A stretch of 64,000 nt of DNA from Vanessa cardui. Its lineage: Eukaryota > Arthropoda > Insecta > Lepidoptera > Nymphalidae. The notes beneath the pieces were generated by a model. The model had not been told where the DNA came from. It did no database searches and saw nothing but the letters and a program-made list of their open reading frames with translations. The position numbers and the translations under genes were made by a program. Numbering within the stretch: position 1 is the stretch's first letter; each line of letters opens with the position of its first letter. The DNA is taken from positions 11,849,501 through 11,913,500 of the forward strand of contig NC_061130.1 of NCBI RefSeq assembly GCF_905220365.1, given 5' to 3'. Below are positions 1-11,200 of this stretch, piece by piece.

Positions 1-1289
1 ATAAGTACAAAAATGTAACAATTCGAAAATGTATCGATAGAGGGATGCAAAGGCTTTAAAAGAAGTAAGTTTTAACGTCAGTCGGCAATACCGAAGTTGA
101 AATTCCAATTAATCTATAGTACCTCGCTGACTCGCTGCTTTATCTCGTCCTATACAGCTTTTGCAAAATGTTCAGTAAAGGTATTAACAATATTTAAAAA
201 AAAAATTAAAACATCGTGAGGACAGTTGCCTATTTTATAGTGGTAGTGCTACACTATATACCTCTTTGTGCAGAATTTGGTGTCATTACCCCAGGAGGGT
301 ACCATCAGCGACTGCGGTGGAGAATCCCTCTGTGGGCATCCATACTCGGAGATATAGTTGGGTTGTCAGATTCCATTGCAATTAAACGCAACCATTTAAA
401 TATTCTTTATTTCATGATATTAACAATTTTATAAATTCTTCGAAAAAGTGTCAATGCGATGTGTCGTTGCTAAAACAATCTTCGTTTCTAAAGCGTTCTT
501 CTAGATATTCACAACTACAACTTTTATAATAAATTAATGCAATTACTGCAAATTCTTGAAATATACTTTAATATTAAAAATGGATATTTATTTGATTCCT
601 ATTCTTAAATACCGCTCTCAATCAATTACAATTGAATTACTTACTTAGTCCGTTATGACACATTATAGGTGGCGCTGCATGACGAATCCACATATTAGTT
701 TTACTTATTATATTGTAGTGTTTTAGAAATGTACATAATAAAATGGAATCATTTAAATGATAATTAACAATGCATAATTATTAATTAATGTCAATAATAT
801 TTTAAAACCATTGCCTATAAATGGCGACATGAGCTCACATCTTCCAAAGAATAAAACAATCAAATCTCTATTAATTATTAGAGCCTGATAAATAATATCA
901 TGTTTACAAATAGCTGTTAAAATACATATTTACCCTTCTTAGACATTTATCTAATAAAATATAATAATATAAACGTTAACTTAAAATACAAACATCATTA
1001 TTTGACAATCATTACCGATAGATGGCGACTTGCGCCCATATATGCATAAATGATATTTTAAATGTGTTGATGTGCATGCTACGTATATGTGTGCCTGTTC
1101 AACTGTGTCATGTGTGGCTAATCTCATAAACTCATTTCATTGTGAAATGCCTGTACATACATACGTCTATAAATCATTCTCTTTTTTAGTACACGCTTTG
1201 ACTTGAAAATGGGCTGTTAGTAAGCGGTCTGTACTGTCCATAGATAGTCGTACTGCAAGTAACATTGAATATACTTTAAAAATTTTTAT
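1..1289. other. AT-rich sequence without a supported gene
   Basis: A GC-richer patch at about 216-370 is open in more than one plus-strand frame. One frame reads LPQEGTISDCGGESLCGHPY after a usable acceptor (tgtgcag) and stops shortly after. I recognise no protein or RNA family, so it is not called as a gene. The rest is AT-rich with no motif I can support. Confidence 0.3.
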
Positions 1290-1584
1290 TTATTTTATTT
1301 TATGATATAGGTTGGCCGACGAGCATATGGGCCACCTGATGGTAAGTGGTCACCATCACCCATAGACAATGACGCTGTAAGAAATATTAACTATTCATTA
1401 CATCGTCAATGTGCTACCAACCTTGGGAACTAAGATGTTATGTCCCTTGTGCCTGTAGTTACACTGGCTCACTCACCCTTCAAACCGGAACACAACAATA
1501 CTGAGTACTGTTATTTGGCGGTAGAATAACTGATGAGTGAGTGGTACCTACCCAGACGGGCACGCACAAAGCCCTACCACCGAG
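1290..1584 (+). repeat. Repeat family A (~290 bp, butterfly interspersed repeat), near full length
   Basis: It begins near 'ataggttggccgacgagcat', passes 'cacctgatggtaagtggtca' and 'cactcacccttcaaaccgga', and ends 'cctacccagacgggc' plus 'accaccgag'. A closely similar full-length copy in the same orientation lies at 61302-61590, and partial copies are scattered through the window. No coding capacity is visible. The class is not certain. Confidence 0.85.
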
Positions 1585-2165
1585 TTTTATCTTGGGAACT
1601 AAGATGTTATGTCCCTTGACCTAATTACACTGGCTGTTCTTTTTGTTCTTCGTGCGCCTATTGAAGGAATTCTTTCAACGATGCGGTGACTAGCTTAATC
1701 CACCACCATCCACGTCTTTGGCAAGGCAGTCGGAACTTTGAATCCCGTTATATTTTGAATCTGTTTGGACGAGCGTATAAATAATCGTCCGCTTGAGCTT
1801 TTCTCTTCGTTTTTCCCTACTGGTTTATCCTGACTGTCTGGTTGTATTCGGACAATATAACCAAAATAACTGAGGGTTCGTTGGAAATAGGGGTAGTGAT
1901 TTTCACTTGGTCGAGAATAGACTTGTTTTGTTTTTTGCTGTTCTCGATATAGGTAAGCAGCATTCTTTTTAACACCACATTTCGAATGTCCTAATATTTT
2001 TTCGTACACCTGCACAGATACGAAATATTGAGTAGATATACTCAAATCTAGCTGAATTATTCTTCAAACCGAATCATAATAATACTTACAGAAGCATTAC
2101 TTTTTACTTTACTTTTACTTTGTTTGTAGTACCTACCACGGGCTACCACAAGGGCACAAGCCTTT
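1585..2165 (+). repeat. Second family A copy split by a ~425 bp insertion
   Basis: The 5' half (1592-1635) has 'cttgggaactaagatgttat' and breaks after 'acactggct'. The matching 3' half resumes at about 2061 with 'ttcttcaaaccgaat' and runs through 'agtacctacc' to 'gcacaagcc'. The DNA between, about 1637-2060, is foreign to the repeat. Confidence 0.6.
1637..2060 (-). mobile_element. Unidentified insertion carrying a 116-codon open frame
   Basis: The insertion inside a family A repeat has an open frame on the minus strand from 2045 to 1695 that fills most of it. The product is polar and basic (YLYREQQKTKQVYSRPSENH early, GFKVPTALPKTWMVVD at the end) and is not low-complexity. I recognise no transposase, reverse transcriptase or host family. 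No clear inverted repeats, poly(A) tail or target-site duplication is visible. It may be a fragment of a larger element or a retrocopied exon. Confidence 0.35.
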
Positions 2166-2539
2166 GCATATCAAATGTACATACTATTGCTATTAATAGC
2201 GTGTTACCTTCTTTCTAATTTTTAAAAAGAAATTGTTGGATTATCTCGGGTCTTTAAATTACGAATAGCCCGAAAGGCTAACTTTTGAGGAACGAATCGT
2301 TTCTATGAGAAAGCGCTACTTACGCTAGAACTTTTTCTGACCTTGGTCCACTTAGTTACAGATAATAATTAATCTACTATTCTTACATTTTTAAAGTATT
2401 ACATCGAAAAGCAAACTTCAAGATCAAGGTGCTATATTTAACTTTTACAGCAACTATTTTTGTATATAGTTAAGGCCTTACTGTCAGTAATTCTTAAGAA
2501 AAGAAATGTTTTTATTGTTAAAAAAATGTGAATCTAAGA

Positions 2540-2760
2540 TTACTCGCGCTGCTCAAATGAAACTGATCCGATTGGACAGAACGGGAAAGAATTTAGCCGC
2601 AGCACCAACGGCTTTCTATGTACGGGAGCATACACACTTTCAATATCCAGAATACAAACTCTGTAACCGAGAAATTCTCTAGAAAAGCCCAATATCTTTT
2701 CATTAGCCCAATCCTGCAGGGGGGTAGACAAATTCTTAAAATTTACTTTGTTGAAAATTG
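2540..2760. repeat. Fragment of a lepidopteran interspersed repeat
   Basis: Phrases such as 'gatccgattggacagaacgg', 'gagcatacacacttt' and 'ccgagaaattctctagaaaa' recur in a widespread moth and butterfly repeat. The open frame on its minus strand is attributed to the repeat, not to a gene. The rest of 2165-8144 is AT-rich and gene-free apart from the fragments listed separately. Confidence 0.45.
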
Positions 2761-3547
2761 AATTAATATATAAACAACACAAAAAAAAACATACATGTCT
2801 GCTCTTATTTCACTCCAAAGTCGTGGTAATTTTTTCTTTTAATTTAATAACCCAACGAGTCAACCAATTTGGATACAGCATGCTCAAATACAATAGAAGG
2901 GGGAACTTTAATTTAAAATTAGGTTTAAAGATTTATAACACTCTCTATTTTCATCCTATTAATCATAAATACGGCAAAAGTGTTTAACAGGTAACTATAA
3001 TTATCCTGAAAAATGCACTTTCATGTAATCTTTTTTAATTGCAGATCTATATGATTTCCCTATAGAAATCTCTTCAAATGGCACCAACAAATATCTTACT
3101 TGCTAAAGCATTTCGTAGTATTGCTAGCTTGATAAAACAGTCATGCTTTAATTTTAAAAAAGTGTTGAGCATTAACATAAGCTGTGCCGATTAAAATACG
3201 TCTGAAATATGATAAAAGTTCTATAACTTTTATAGAATGACGAAATGTTATTTTATAGTCGTCGTAGTAGTCAGTTTAGTACTTGACATAGTTTTCTCTA
3301 TACTAAATATATTCGTTTCTATCTATTAAAATTTAATTTTAATAAAATATAATAAAATTTATATAAATTTAAGATAACTTAATAGTACATAGTACGTTTG
3401 TTTGTTTTCTGGAATGTTTATTTCAATACACGCGCTTTGGAAATATTTTTGAAAAAGGCGGTATTTTACCTTACAACCTTGGAGTACTACTCCAGCAAGG
3501 AACTCTACAAAGTTATTTCTTTAAAATTTTGTTATTTTATATTTAAA

Positions 3548-3690
3548 CTAGCTGTGCCGCTGACCTTGTACCTATTATATCAGTTGTCATTGAAAGTCCC
3601 TTCAAAATCGGTCCAACCGTTCCAGAGATAAACCGGAACAAACACACAGATAGACAGATAGACAGACAGACAAAAATTGTAAAAAATGTT
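3548..3690 (+). repeat. Retroelement 3'-tail fragment ending in a short tetranucleotide run
   Basis: It begins 'aaactagctgtgccgctgac', contains 'aaatcggtccaaccgttcc' and ends in an ACAGATAG/ACAG run at 3647-3672. This is the lepidopteran 'tagctgtgcc...gacagacag' type, a likely degenerate non-LTR 3' end. Confidence 0.5.
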
Positions 3691-4254
3691 ATTTAGGTAT
3701 ATGTGCCGTGTATGAATGTATGTACATATGCATTGAGTAAAAAAGATCTATTTTAATATTACAAACAGACACACCAATTTTATTATGTGTATAAATGAAA
3801 ATAATGCATTTTTTTAAATGTGACAAAATCCGCCATCTAGCGGTGAAAGTAGGAACTTTTACCAACTTTTATGGTTGTACTAGTAAGCTCAACATTTCAT
3901 TTAACTTTCACATTTCATTGTAGATGGCTCTTAAGGTAGTCGTCGAAAGGCGAAAGGCTTACAAAGACGAGCATTGCAAAAAGGATAATAGATTTTAGTA
4001 AACGCAATAGTTTAAACAATGTTTTATAATTAAGTGACAGCAGATATATCCTAGCCCTTATTTATCAAAATTGTATTTTTTCACTTATTTATTTTCGTGT
4101 AGCATAATTTATCGGTAACTGTTAACAATTATTTTAGGAAACTATCGAAGGCAGATTTTATGTCCTTTAGTATTTGTAGGTATTTATTTATAAGTGTAAA
4201 CAAAACTATTTAAAATACCTTTTTTAAAAAATCCTTACGTTCTTATTGTTCAGA

Positions 4255-4340
4255 TTATAACATATACCTCCTACGTGACATTGGCGAAATAATCTGTGTC
4301 CTGTCGGCACAACTAAAAGCCATTAAACTAAGAATTGAAT
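4255..4340 (+). repeat. Possible non-LTR retroelement 3' end
   Basis: The phrase 'aataatctgtgtcctgtcgg' followed by 'cacaactaaaagccat' matches a common 3' terminus of moth and butterfly LINE-like repeats. It is short and degenerate. Confidence 0.35.
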
Positions 4341-7244
4341 TGAATTATAACATATATCAATAACTAACTAATATTGTAAATGAGAAAGTATATCTGTCTG
4401 TTAATTCTTACGCCCAAAACGCTGAACCGATTTAAAAACGGTTTGAGTCCCAATGACATGGATTTTTTTAATCAGCTCTTGATGCAGTGGAATAATTTTT
4501 GTGAACTACCAAACTTTTTTTATAAATTTCGAGCGCGTAAATCTAGCGTTTTGTTAGTAGTCTTTATAATTTGCAACGTTTTACTATCTGGAAATTGTAT
4601 TCGCTTTTGTGGCTTCACTTTATTTGTATTAATTCTCTCTGTAGTGAATGTTTTCTATCAAAATGAAATATTTTGTATAAGTTAACTTATAAGTTATTTT
4701 GTATACACTTTTGTCTATTCCTATAAAAAATAATAGTATTATTATGTTCATTCGTAGCAGGAAGTAAATATGCAGCTTTAAGCTAAAATAAATACCTATA
4801 CATAAATATATATTCAGGGGAATATGCAGATAAATAGAGGCGGGCGCTTACCATTAGTACTTGTAGAGCTTTGTACACGATCGTAAAACGTCAGATTTAA
4901 GCTGGGACTGGTAGCTAGTATAGCTAGACCTTGTATTTTCAGAGCCTTGGTGTATGCAGACTACCTGTGTTCAGATTTTCTATCTCATCACACTCGAATA
5001 AATAGTTTAAGAACATATATAGATGCGCAACACATTTTGTTTAACAAGAATAAAATATTATAAAAGCACCGAAATTATTACAGTAATTCGGTATTAAAAT
5101 TTTCCACGAGTGAAATAATTAGTGTGTTATACAAAATAAAATTGCTAATTTAGGCATAATGAAACAATAAAACAACATCAATTGTTTGTAAATGCACTTT
5201 ATTACATAATTTAAAAATAATTAGGACCATGCATTCATGGCAGAAATCACTCTAAAGTGTTATTTATTGATGATACTTGTTGTTATGATTATTAAGAAAA
5301 TACGCTTTAATTTAATTTCAATTTTTTCTTTCAATTGACGTAACAATTTTATCCGGACTCAAAAATGCTTCCAAGAATTTAATTGAATAACTTATATTAT
5401 GCCTTTGATACTTTCGGTTATCCATATTCCAGAATACCTACGTATATATCAAACGGACCACGAATAAACTTTGACGTCGAAATTTCCAAAGTTGAAGTCA
5501 GTTGAGTTGATTTTGTTTCAGACTTCAACTCATCCTTTGCTCTATATATTATCAGCTACATTTCAGAGCACGTACGACTACGTGGCCTCCAAATACTTCC
5601 CGTTTTCCCTCATTTTGCCCATTTCCGTGAAGCAAAGTGCAATTAGGTACTTATCAACAAAGATACTCGTAAATAAACTCGTTTCGGAATAGTCGAACAG
5701 TCGTTCGGTTATGAGGCGCCTTCTGTAAGTATGTTATAAAGTATTTTCAATTGTTGTACATGACTTCGAGTTCTTTGTAATACTTAGGAGGTCTGCATAA
5801 ATACATAGACGGGAGGAAATGAATTCACTGCGGAATAGAAATGAAATGTGTTCGTAAGGCGTTGAAAATATATTAATGTATATTATTATAAGGTTATTGA
5901 GTACTGAGTATTTTGTATATAGTATTGATAGATTACTAAAAATATCGTGTGATTATTATTTTTATAAGATTACGAAACATAATATGCATTTGTTTTGGAC
6001 TCTTTTTTGCTATTGGCAGCGTCGACCATTCAGTAAAGGTAATGATATTCTAATAAACAGATATGTTATATCTATACTAAACAACAGAAAAAAGTGTGCC
6101 GCGCCGGGGACCGTTTATTTTAGTTTATTTTTACATTTCGTTAAAAGTAAAAAGGATAGCTTGATAAAAACAATAAGAAAAAGGGATAACTAGATGTTTT
6201 AATTACGCAAAACGTATTACTACGTAATTATGATGTATTATAACGTATTACTACGTAAAACGACTAAAGGCAAACGTCCCAATTAGGACGTTTAATAACA
6301 TACATATCTGTTTACTACAACATCATTGGGTAAAGGAGTATTCTTCGAGCAAGATATTGACAGTTCACTAAAATTCCCTGAACAGGCATATACTGAGGGA
6401 CGGGTGTCCCTATGGGACCAGCCCTTGGCTTAGAACGTTGTCATCGTAAATAGGAAGGTTTTTGTTCAACTTTACAGGATATTATATTAACACTGGTTAT
6501 CTACACCGGTGTTAATTTATTTGTATTCCTTACTTTTAATAATATAGCCAGGACGAATACAATAAATGTATACGTAAATATAAAAATGTTAATCTTTATA
6601 ATAAATATGAGATTCAAGTTAATGAAATATATATAATTTAAAGGTGAATTGCAAAAGTATTTTAAGCTACATGTGAATTACACTTGTATTATTTTACACC
6701 TACAAGCTCGTTAGAGAAACGGATTATATACACGGAATATCCCACAGATAACAGTAATTGTATTGTTATTTCATTAAGTTACCTTTTTAATGACTATTGA
6801 TACCAATTAAAATTATCTTGATTAGTTTATACATCTTGATTTAATCACATAACTTAAAGGCTAACTTAATTAATTATTTAATTAGCTAAATATGAATACA
6901 AAACTAAAATAGTTTTATCTTACAAGGCATTGAGTACAAACTATTATTCTAATTAATTAATAATTAAGATAATTATTAAAATAATATTTATAAAATGATT
7001 TTATATTCAATAGTATCAAAAAAATTACCAAAAATTTTTGATGTTATTTATCTTTTCAAGTTTTCTGACTTTTATCATACATAAGTCAACAATTGTTGTT
7101 CAAACCGGGTGATGAGTGAGTTGAAGCACTGAGAGAAGAACGCCTAGCAGTTGCGCTATAGAGTGTCTCGATAAAACACTGTTGCCTATAAAAGAAAATT
7201 TTTATTGAATATTCAACTTATACAAGGTCTTAAAAACTCCTTGG

Positions 7245-7375
7245 TAGAGTCTTGTACGAGACCGTCTGGGTTGGAAGCACACTCAGATATTCTTTCGCCA
7301 GACAGTAACACTCGTTGTTGTTGTGTTTTGTGTTCCAGTTTGTGAGGGAACCACGGGGACATAACCTCTTAGCTG
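7245..7375 (-). repeat. Degenerate family A fragment
   Basis: In reverse orientation it retains 'accgtctgggt', 'tgttccagtttgtgaggg' and 'gggacataacctcttag'. Confidence 0.5.
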
Positions 7376-7966
7376 GCAAGGATAGTTCATAATTTAAACA
7401 TTGGTTAAAGCATCATGGTCTAATACCATTCATTACATACATTCATTTGCCAGTCCACTTATATGTATATCCATGTATATCATAAATAAAAATAAATATG
7501 GGTTTTACGTTAAAAAAACTTAGGCCAATTTTTGTTCCTATAACAAATAATAAAACTAAAGTAAAAGTTTTTAATATCTATTCGGTATTTAAGTATAAGA
7601 CTTATCAAAATATGCATAACACAAAAACCATTGTGAAGTATTCGAAACCTACAAGTTATTTTAATAATTATTTTCTGTCCATAAATTTTCAAGAAGCCGC
7701 GAAACTATGAATAACTATAAAAGAATCCGGGACTTAAAATTATATTTAATACAACGAATAGCACAGATAGATACAAATATAGTCCTGTCAATAATATCTA
7801 TAAAATTTTATAGATCTAATTTGAATTTTGGAGTAAAGTTAGGTAGTCCATTTAACGGAACAGAATATATGGATTTTAAATGAATATGAGTTATAAGTTA
7901 TTTGTTCAGCTAGCGTAGTTAGTGCGGCCGAGGTACATTCAAGTAGACTAAGTGTTAGTTATGGGT

Positions 7967-8105
7967 AAGAGAGATGGCTCAGTGGCTAAAACATGTGAAT
8001 ATTAACCGAATATTAAACCCTGATTAGTATATTTGGATCATCTCGTACTGGCTCTGTAGAAATATATCGTGAGAATACCTGCATAAAAAGACCTGAAAGA
8101 AATCC
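7967..8105 (+). repeat. Degenerate copy of the nymphalid-type SINE
   Basis: The tRNA-like head 'gagatggctcagtggctaaa' is followed by 'attaaccgaatattaaaccc'; the body is decayed ('cgtgagaatacctgcat'). It lies just downstream of the last provisional Ig exon. Confidence 0.5.
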
Positions 8106-8144
8106 TTACAAAAAGCTTTTTATTTTATAATTAAGATTTCTTAC

Positions 8145-8210
8145 CATTGGCTTGTCGTTCTTGCGGCTTCTGGATCTCGTAAACAGCTATATAAGCTGTT
8201 GGCATCAGTC
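8145..8210 (-). CDS. Provisional further Ig gene exon
   Basis: 66 bp between a good acceptor (tttgtctag) and a good donor (gtaaga). It is open in the required phase 1 and leaves in phase 1. It would encode LMPTAYIAVYEIQKPQERQA directly after YYPG. The support is splice signals and phase only; I recognise no family similarity in this piece. Confidence 0.45.
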
Positions 8211-11200
8211 CTAGACAAAAAAACCCTTTAGTTTTGGTTTCTTGTTAAAATTTTAATTCAACATCAAACGCTTAGAACATGGATTTCGCAACGAAGCCAT
8301 TGCAAAAATTCGAAGTTAGTAAACTAAAACTATTGAAACATAACTCACACATGCTATACTTTGATAAACTCATAATCAGATTGGATTGATTGATCTGACA
8401 TAAGCAGGGACATTTCTGGAGCAAGTCCAACTTTAACAAAAAGTTTAAGAATGTCTCAATAGAAATACTTAGTTGATTTCAACAGTCAAACATCGATGCA
8501 TGTTCAATAAGTAAGAATAATTTAGAATGAAAGCCTAAAGAAATCATTTGTTTAGTTCAAGCGCATCAACCATAAAGCGTCAAGCACTCATTTTTTCAAT
8601 CAACCCAATATTCTAATGGCTAGACTATCAAATCAACTATATCATGTCATAATAATCAAATTTATTCAACGAACTAATCACGAATTCCATAGATTAATGG
8701 CTTAGTAAAATCCTGCGTCAGAGCAGTTTAGTCTTTTATATTATTATATACTTATATAGTCATCCCAAGATCGAGAGCGGGAAATGGATTTTTTGTACTA
8801 ATTTTACCCGTTCGAAGTCTGGGTTTTAGGGTCACTAAAATAATACTAATATTTTTTATAATGATTAGATAAATACCAGGGTAATAAATGGTGGTTCGGT
8901 TTGCGGTATAATTCGCTGCGGGCAAGCTGAGCGTACATGTGTACTCCTCGAAGGGTTCTGTGACGTCATCATCGTGTACGACCGCTTTTGTTACCACAGA
9001 GTACAGTCCCCACGAATCCATTTTCATTTCCGATACAGCTTGAGTTAGAGGTCTCCTAAAATATATTCAAAATTAAGATAAAGCAGACAACTATAACTTT
9101 ATATACTACGCTTAAATTTATTATTTTTAGCTGTTTCGACTGGAATAAATTTAAAACTCGCTGCAGGCCCAGATCATAAAATGTGAGAGAGTGATGTGCC
9201 ACATTGACTATAAAAAACCGACCAAGTGCAAGCAGAACTTGCCCGCGAAGTGTTCCGTACCATTATCTATAAAAACGTTAAAAATAACATGTTTCTCTTA
9301 TGGGAGCTCCCTTTAACATTTTTTATGTATGTTTTCTTTTTATATACAAAAATACTTTATTTGTGCAAATTTCAACGGTCTAACCATTACGGTTCCAGAA
9401 ATACAGCCTGATGATAGACAGAGGGACGACGGAGTCTTAGTAATAGGGTATCATTTTAACCTTTGGGTACAGAACCCTAAAAATCTTAGAAAATATATAT
9501 CTAAAATTATCCGAAATATAAGTATTTAAAGAATACCTACACGCATCACAAAAATAGCGTATCAAACAGTGCCATCGTAAGGTTTTCAAAATTTACTGTT
9601 AAGATAAGAAGTACGTTATTAAACTGAACTGCAGATTCCAATGTCGACGTTAGTCTTCCCATGTCGAGTATTTCTCGATACTTCATTGAAATATAAATGT
9701 TTTCGAAACATATTTAATAAAATTATTTTTAATGTATATTATTTTATTTTTTATTTCATATATTTACATAAAAAATCGTGGATCGTTCAAAATAAATATA
9801 TTTTATGTTTAAAACCAGATCACATAAAGCGTAGAGAAAAGCACAGAGCAGCAAAGAGCAGCGTGGAGCAAGGTATGCTTGCTAATTTTCAGTGCATGAC
9901 TTATCTAGAAATATTGACGATGTAAACTATATCGTTATTTGAGTCGAGATGGCCCAGTGGCTAGAACCCGTGCATCTTAAACGATGATTGCGGGTTCAAA
10001 CCCAGGCAAGCACCGCTGATTCATGTGCTTAATTTGTCTTTATAATTCATCTTGTGCTCAGCGGTGAAGGAAAACATCGTGAAGAAACCTGCATGTGACA
10101 AATTTCATAGAAATTCTGCCACATACCTAATTATATATACATAGAAGGACAAAGCCTTTAAATTCACCAATTTGTAATAAAATGGCGTGTTCCGGTTTGT
10201 GCTATTGGTAAAGTTTTATAAATTTCTTGCGGGTAATGTCGCACGTTTTCGTAACACGGAATAACAAAATAAACATCCATAATTACTTACCCCTGTACCG
10301 ATATTATTATCTCTGGCTTTGGATACAAGTCCTCGGCAACACATATCAATGTCACCAGAAACACGTATTTCTTCTCTTGTATGAAATGAAAATTTTTACC
10401 AGGACCTAAAAATATATACACTCGAAATCAAACATAATACGTAAAATTTTCAAAGCAACGACAGTATAAGAATTAATTTGATTTTATTAAATAATATAAT
10501 CTGAAATCTAAAAATATAATTTAAAGAAAACCAGGAATTTCGTTTTGATCATAATTAATATCATATTCCTACCTACCTAAACTTTTTAAGTGTCTTTAGT
10601 CAATTAAATAGCTCGTAAAGCTACTGACTCGAATTCTATGTACAGTGTCCTGTACATAGAATTAGAAAGAGACGTATATATGTATATGACTCTTGACTAA
10701 ATAAACAAATAATCCTCGCTTTTTTAAAGTATATAAATGTACAATGATTGATAAGTTTTGTCTGTTAATATTTTTTCAGTAAAAACAATAACTGACTTTA
10801 GCATTTCATAAGCGGGTTTAGCCCAGAAAACATGAATCTTAACTGGGTTGCTGGTTCAAACCCGGACTGGCACCACCGGATTTTACGTTCTGAAAGAGAT
10901 GATTCTTTAGGGTTTGAAACAGCAATAATCGGTTTAGATGCACGCCTATTAACCAATGGGCCATCTCGGCTCTGAAATATAAGCTTTTATTCATTTTTAC
11001 TAACCCCTCTATGGATGTTATTTATCTGAAGTAAAAATTATTTTTTGTGAGGGTGAAATTCTGTTGAATATCTGTTAATGTATAAATATAATGCTATAAA
11101 TCTTCTTACAAAGTGAGACTACCTTTGATTTGCACAGGGGCATCTGCTATGCTTTTTACCTTTTTGCTATTATTCATAAATATATGTTAAATGATTAAAA

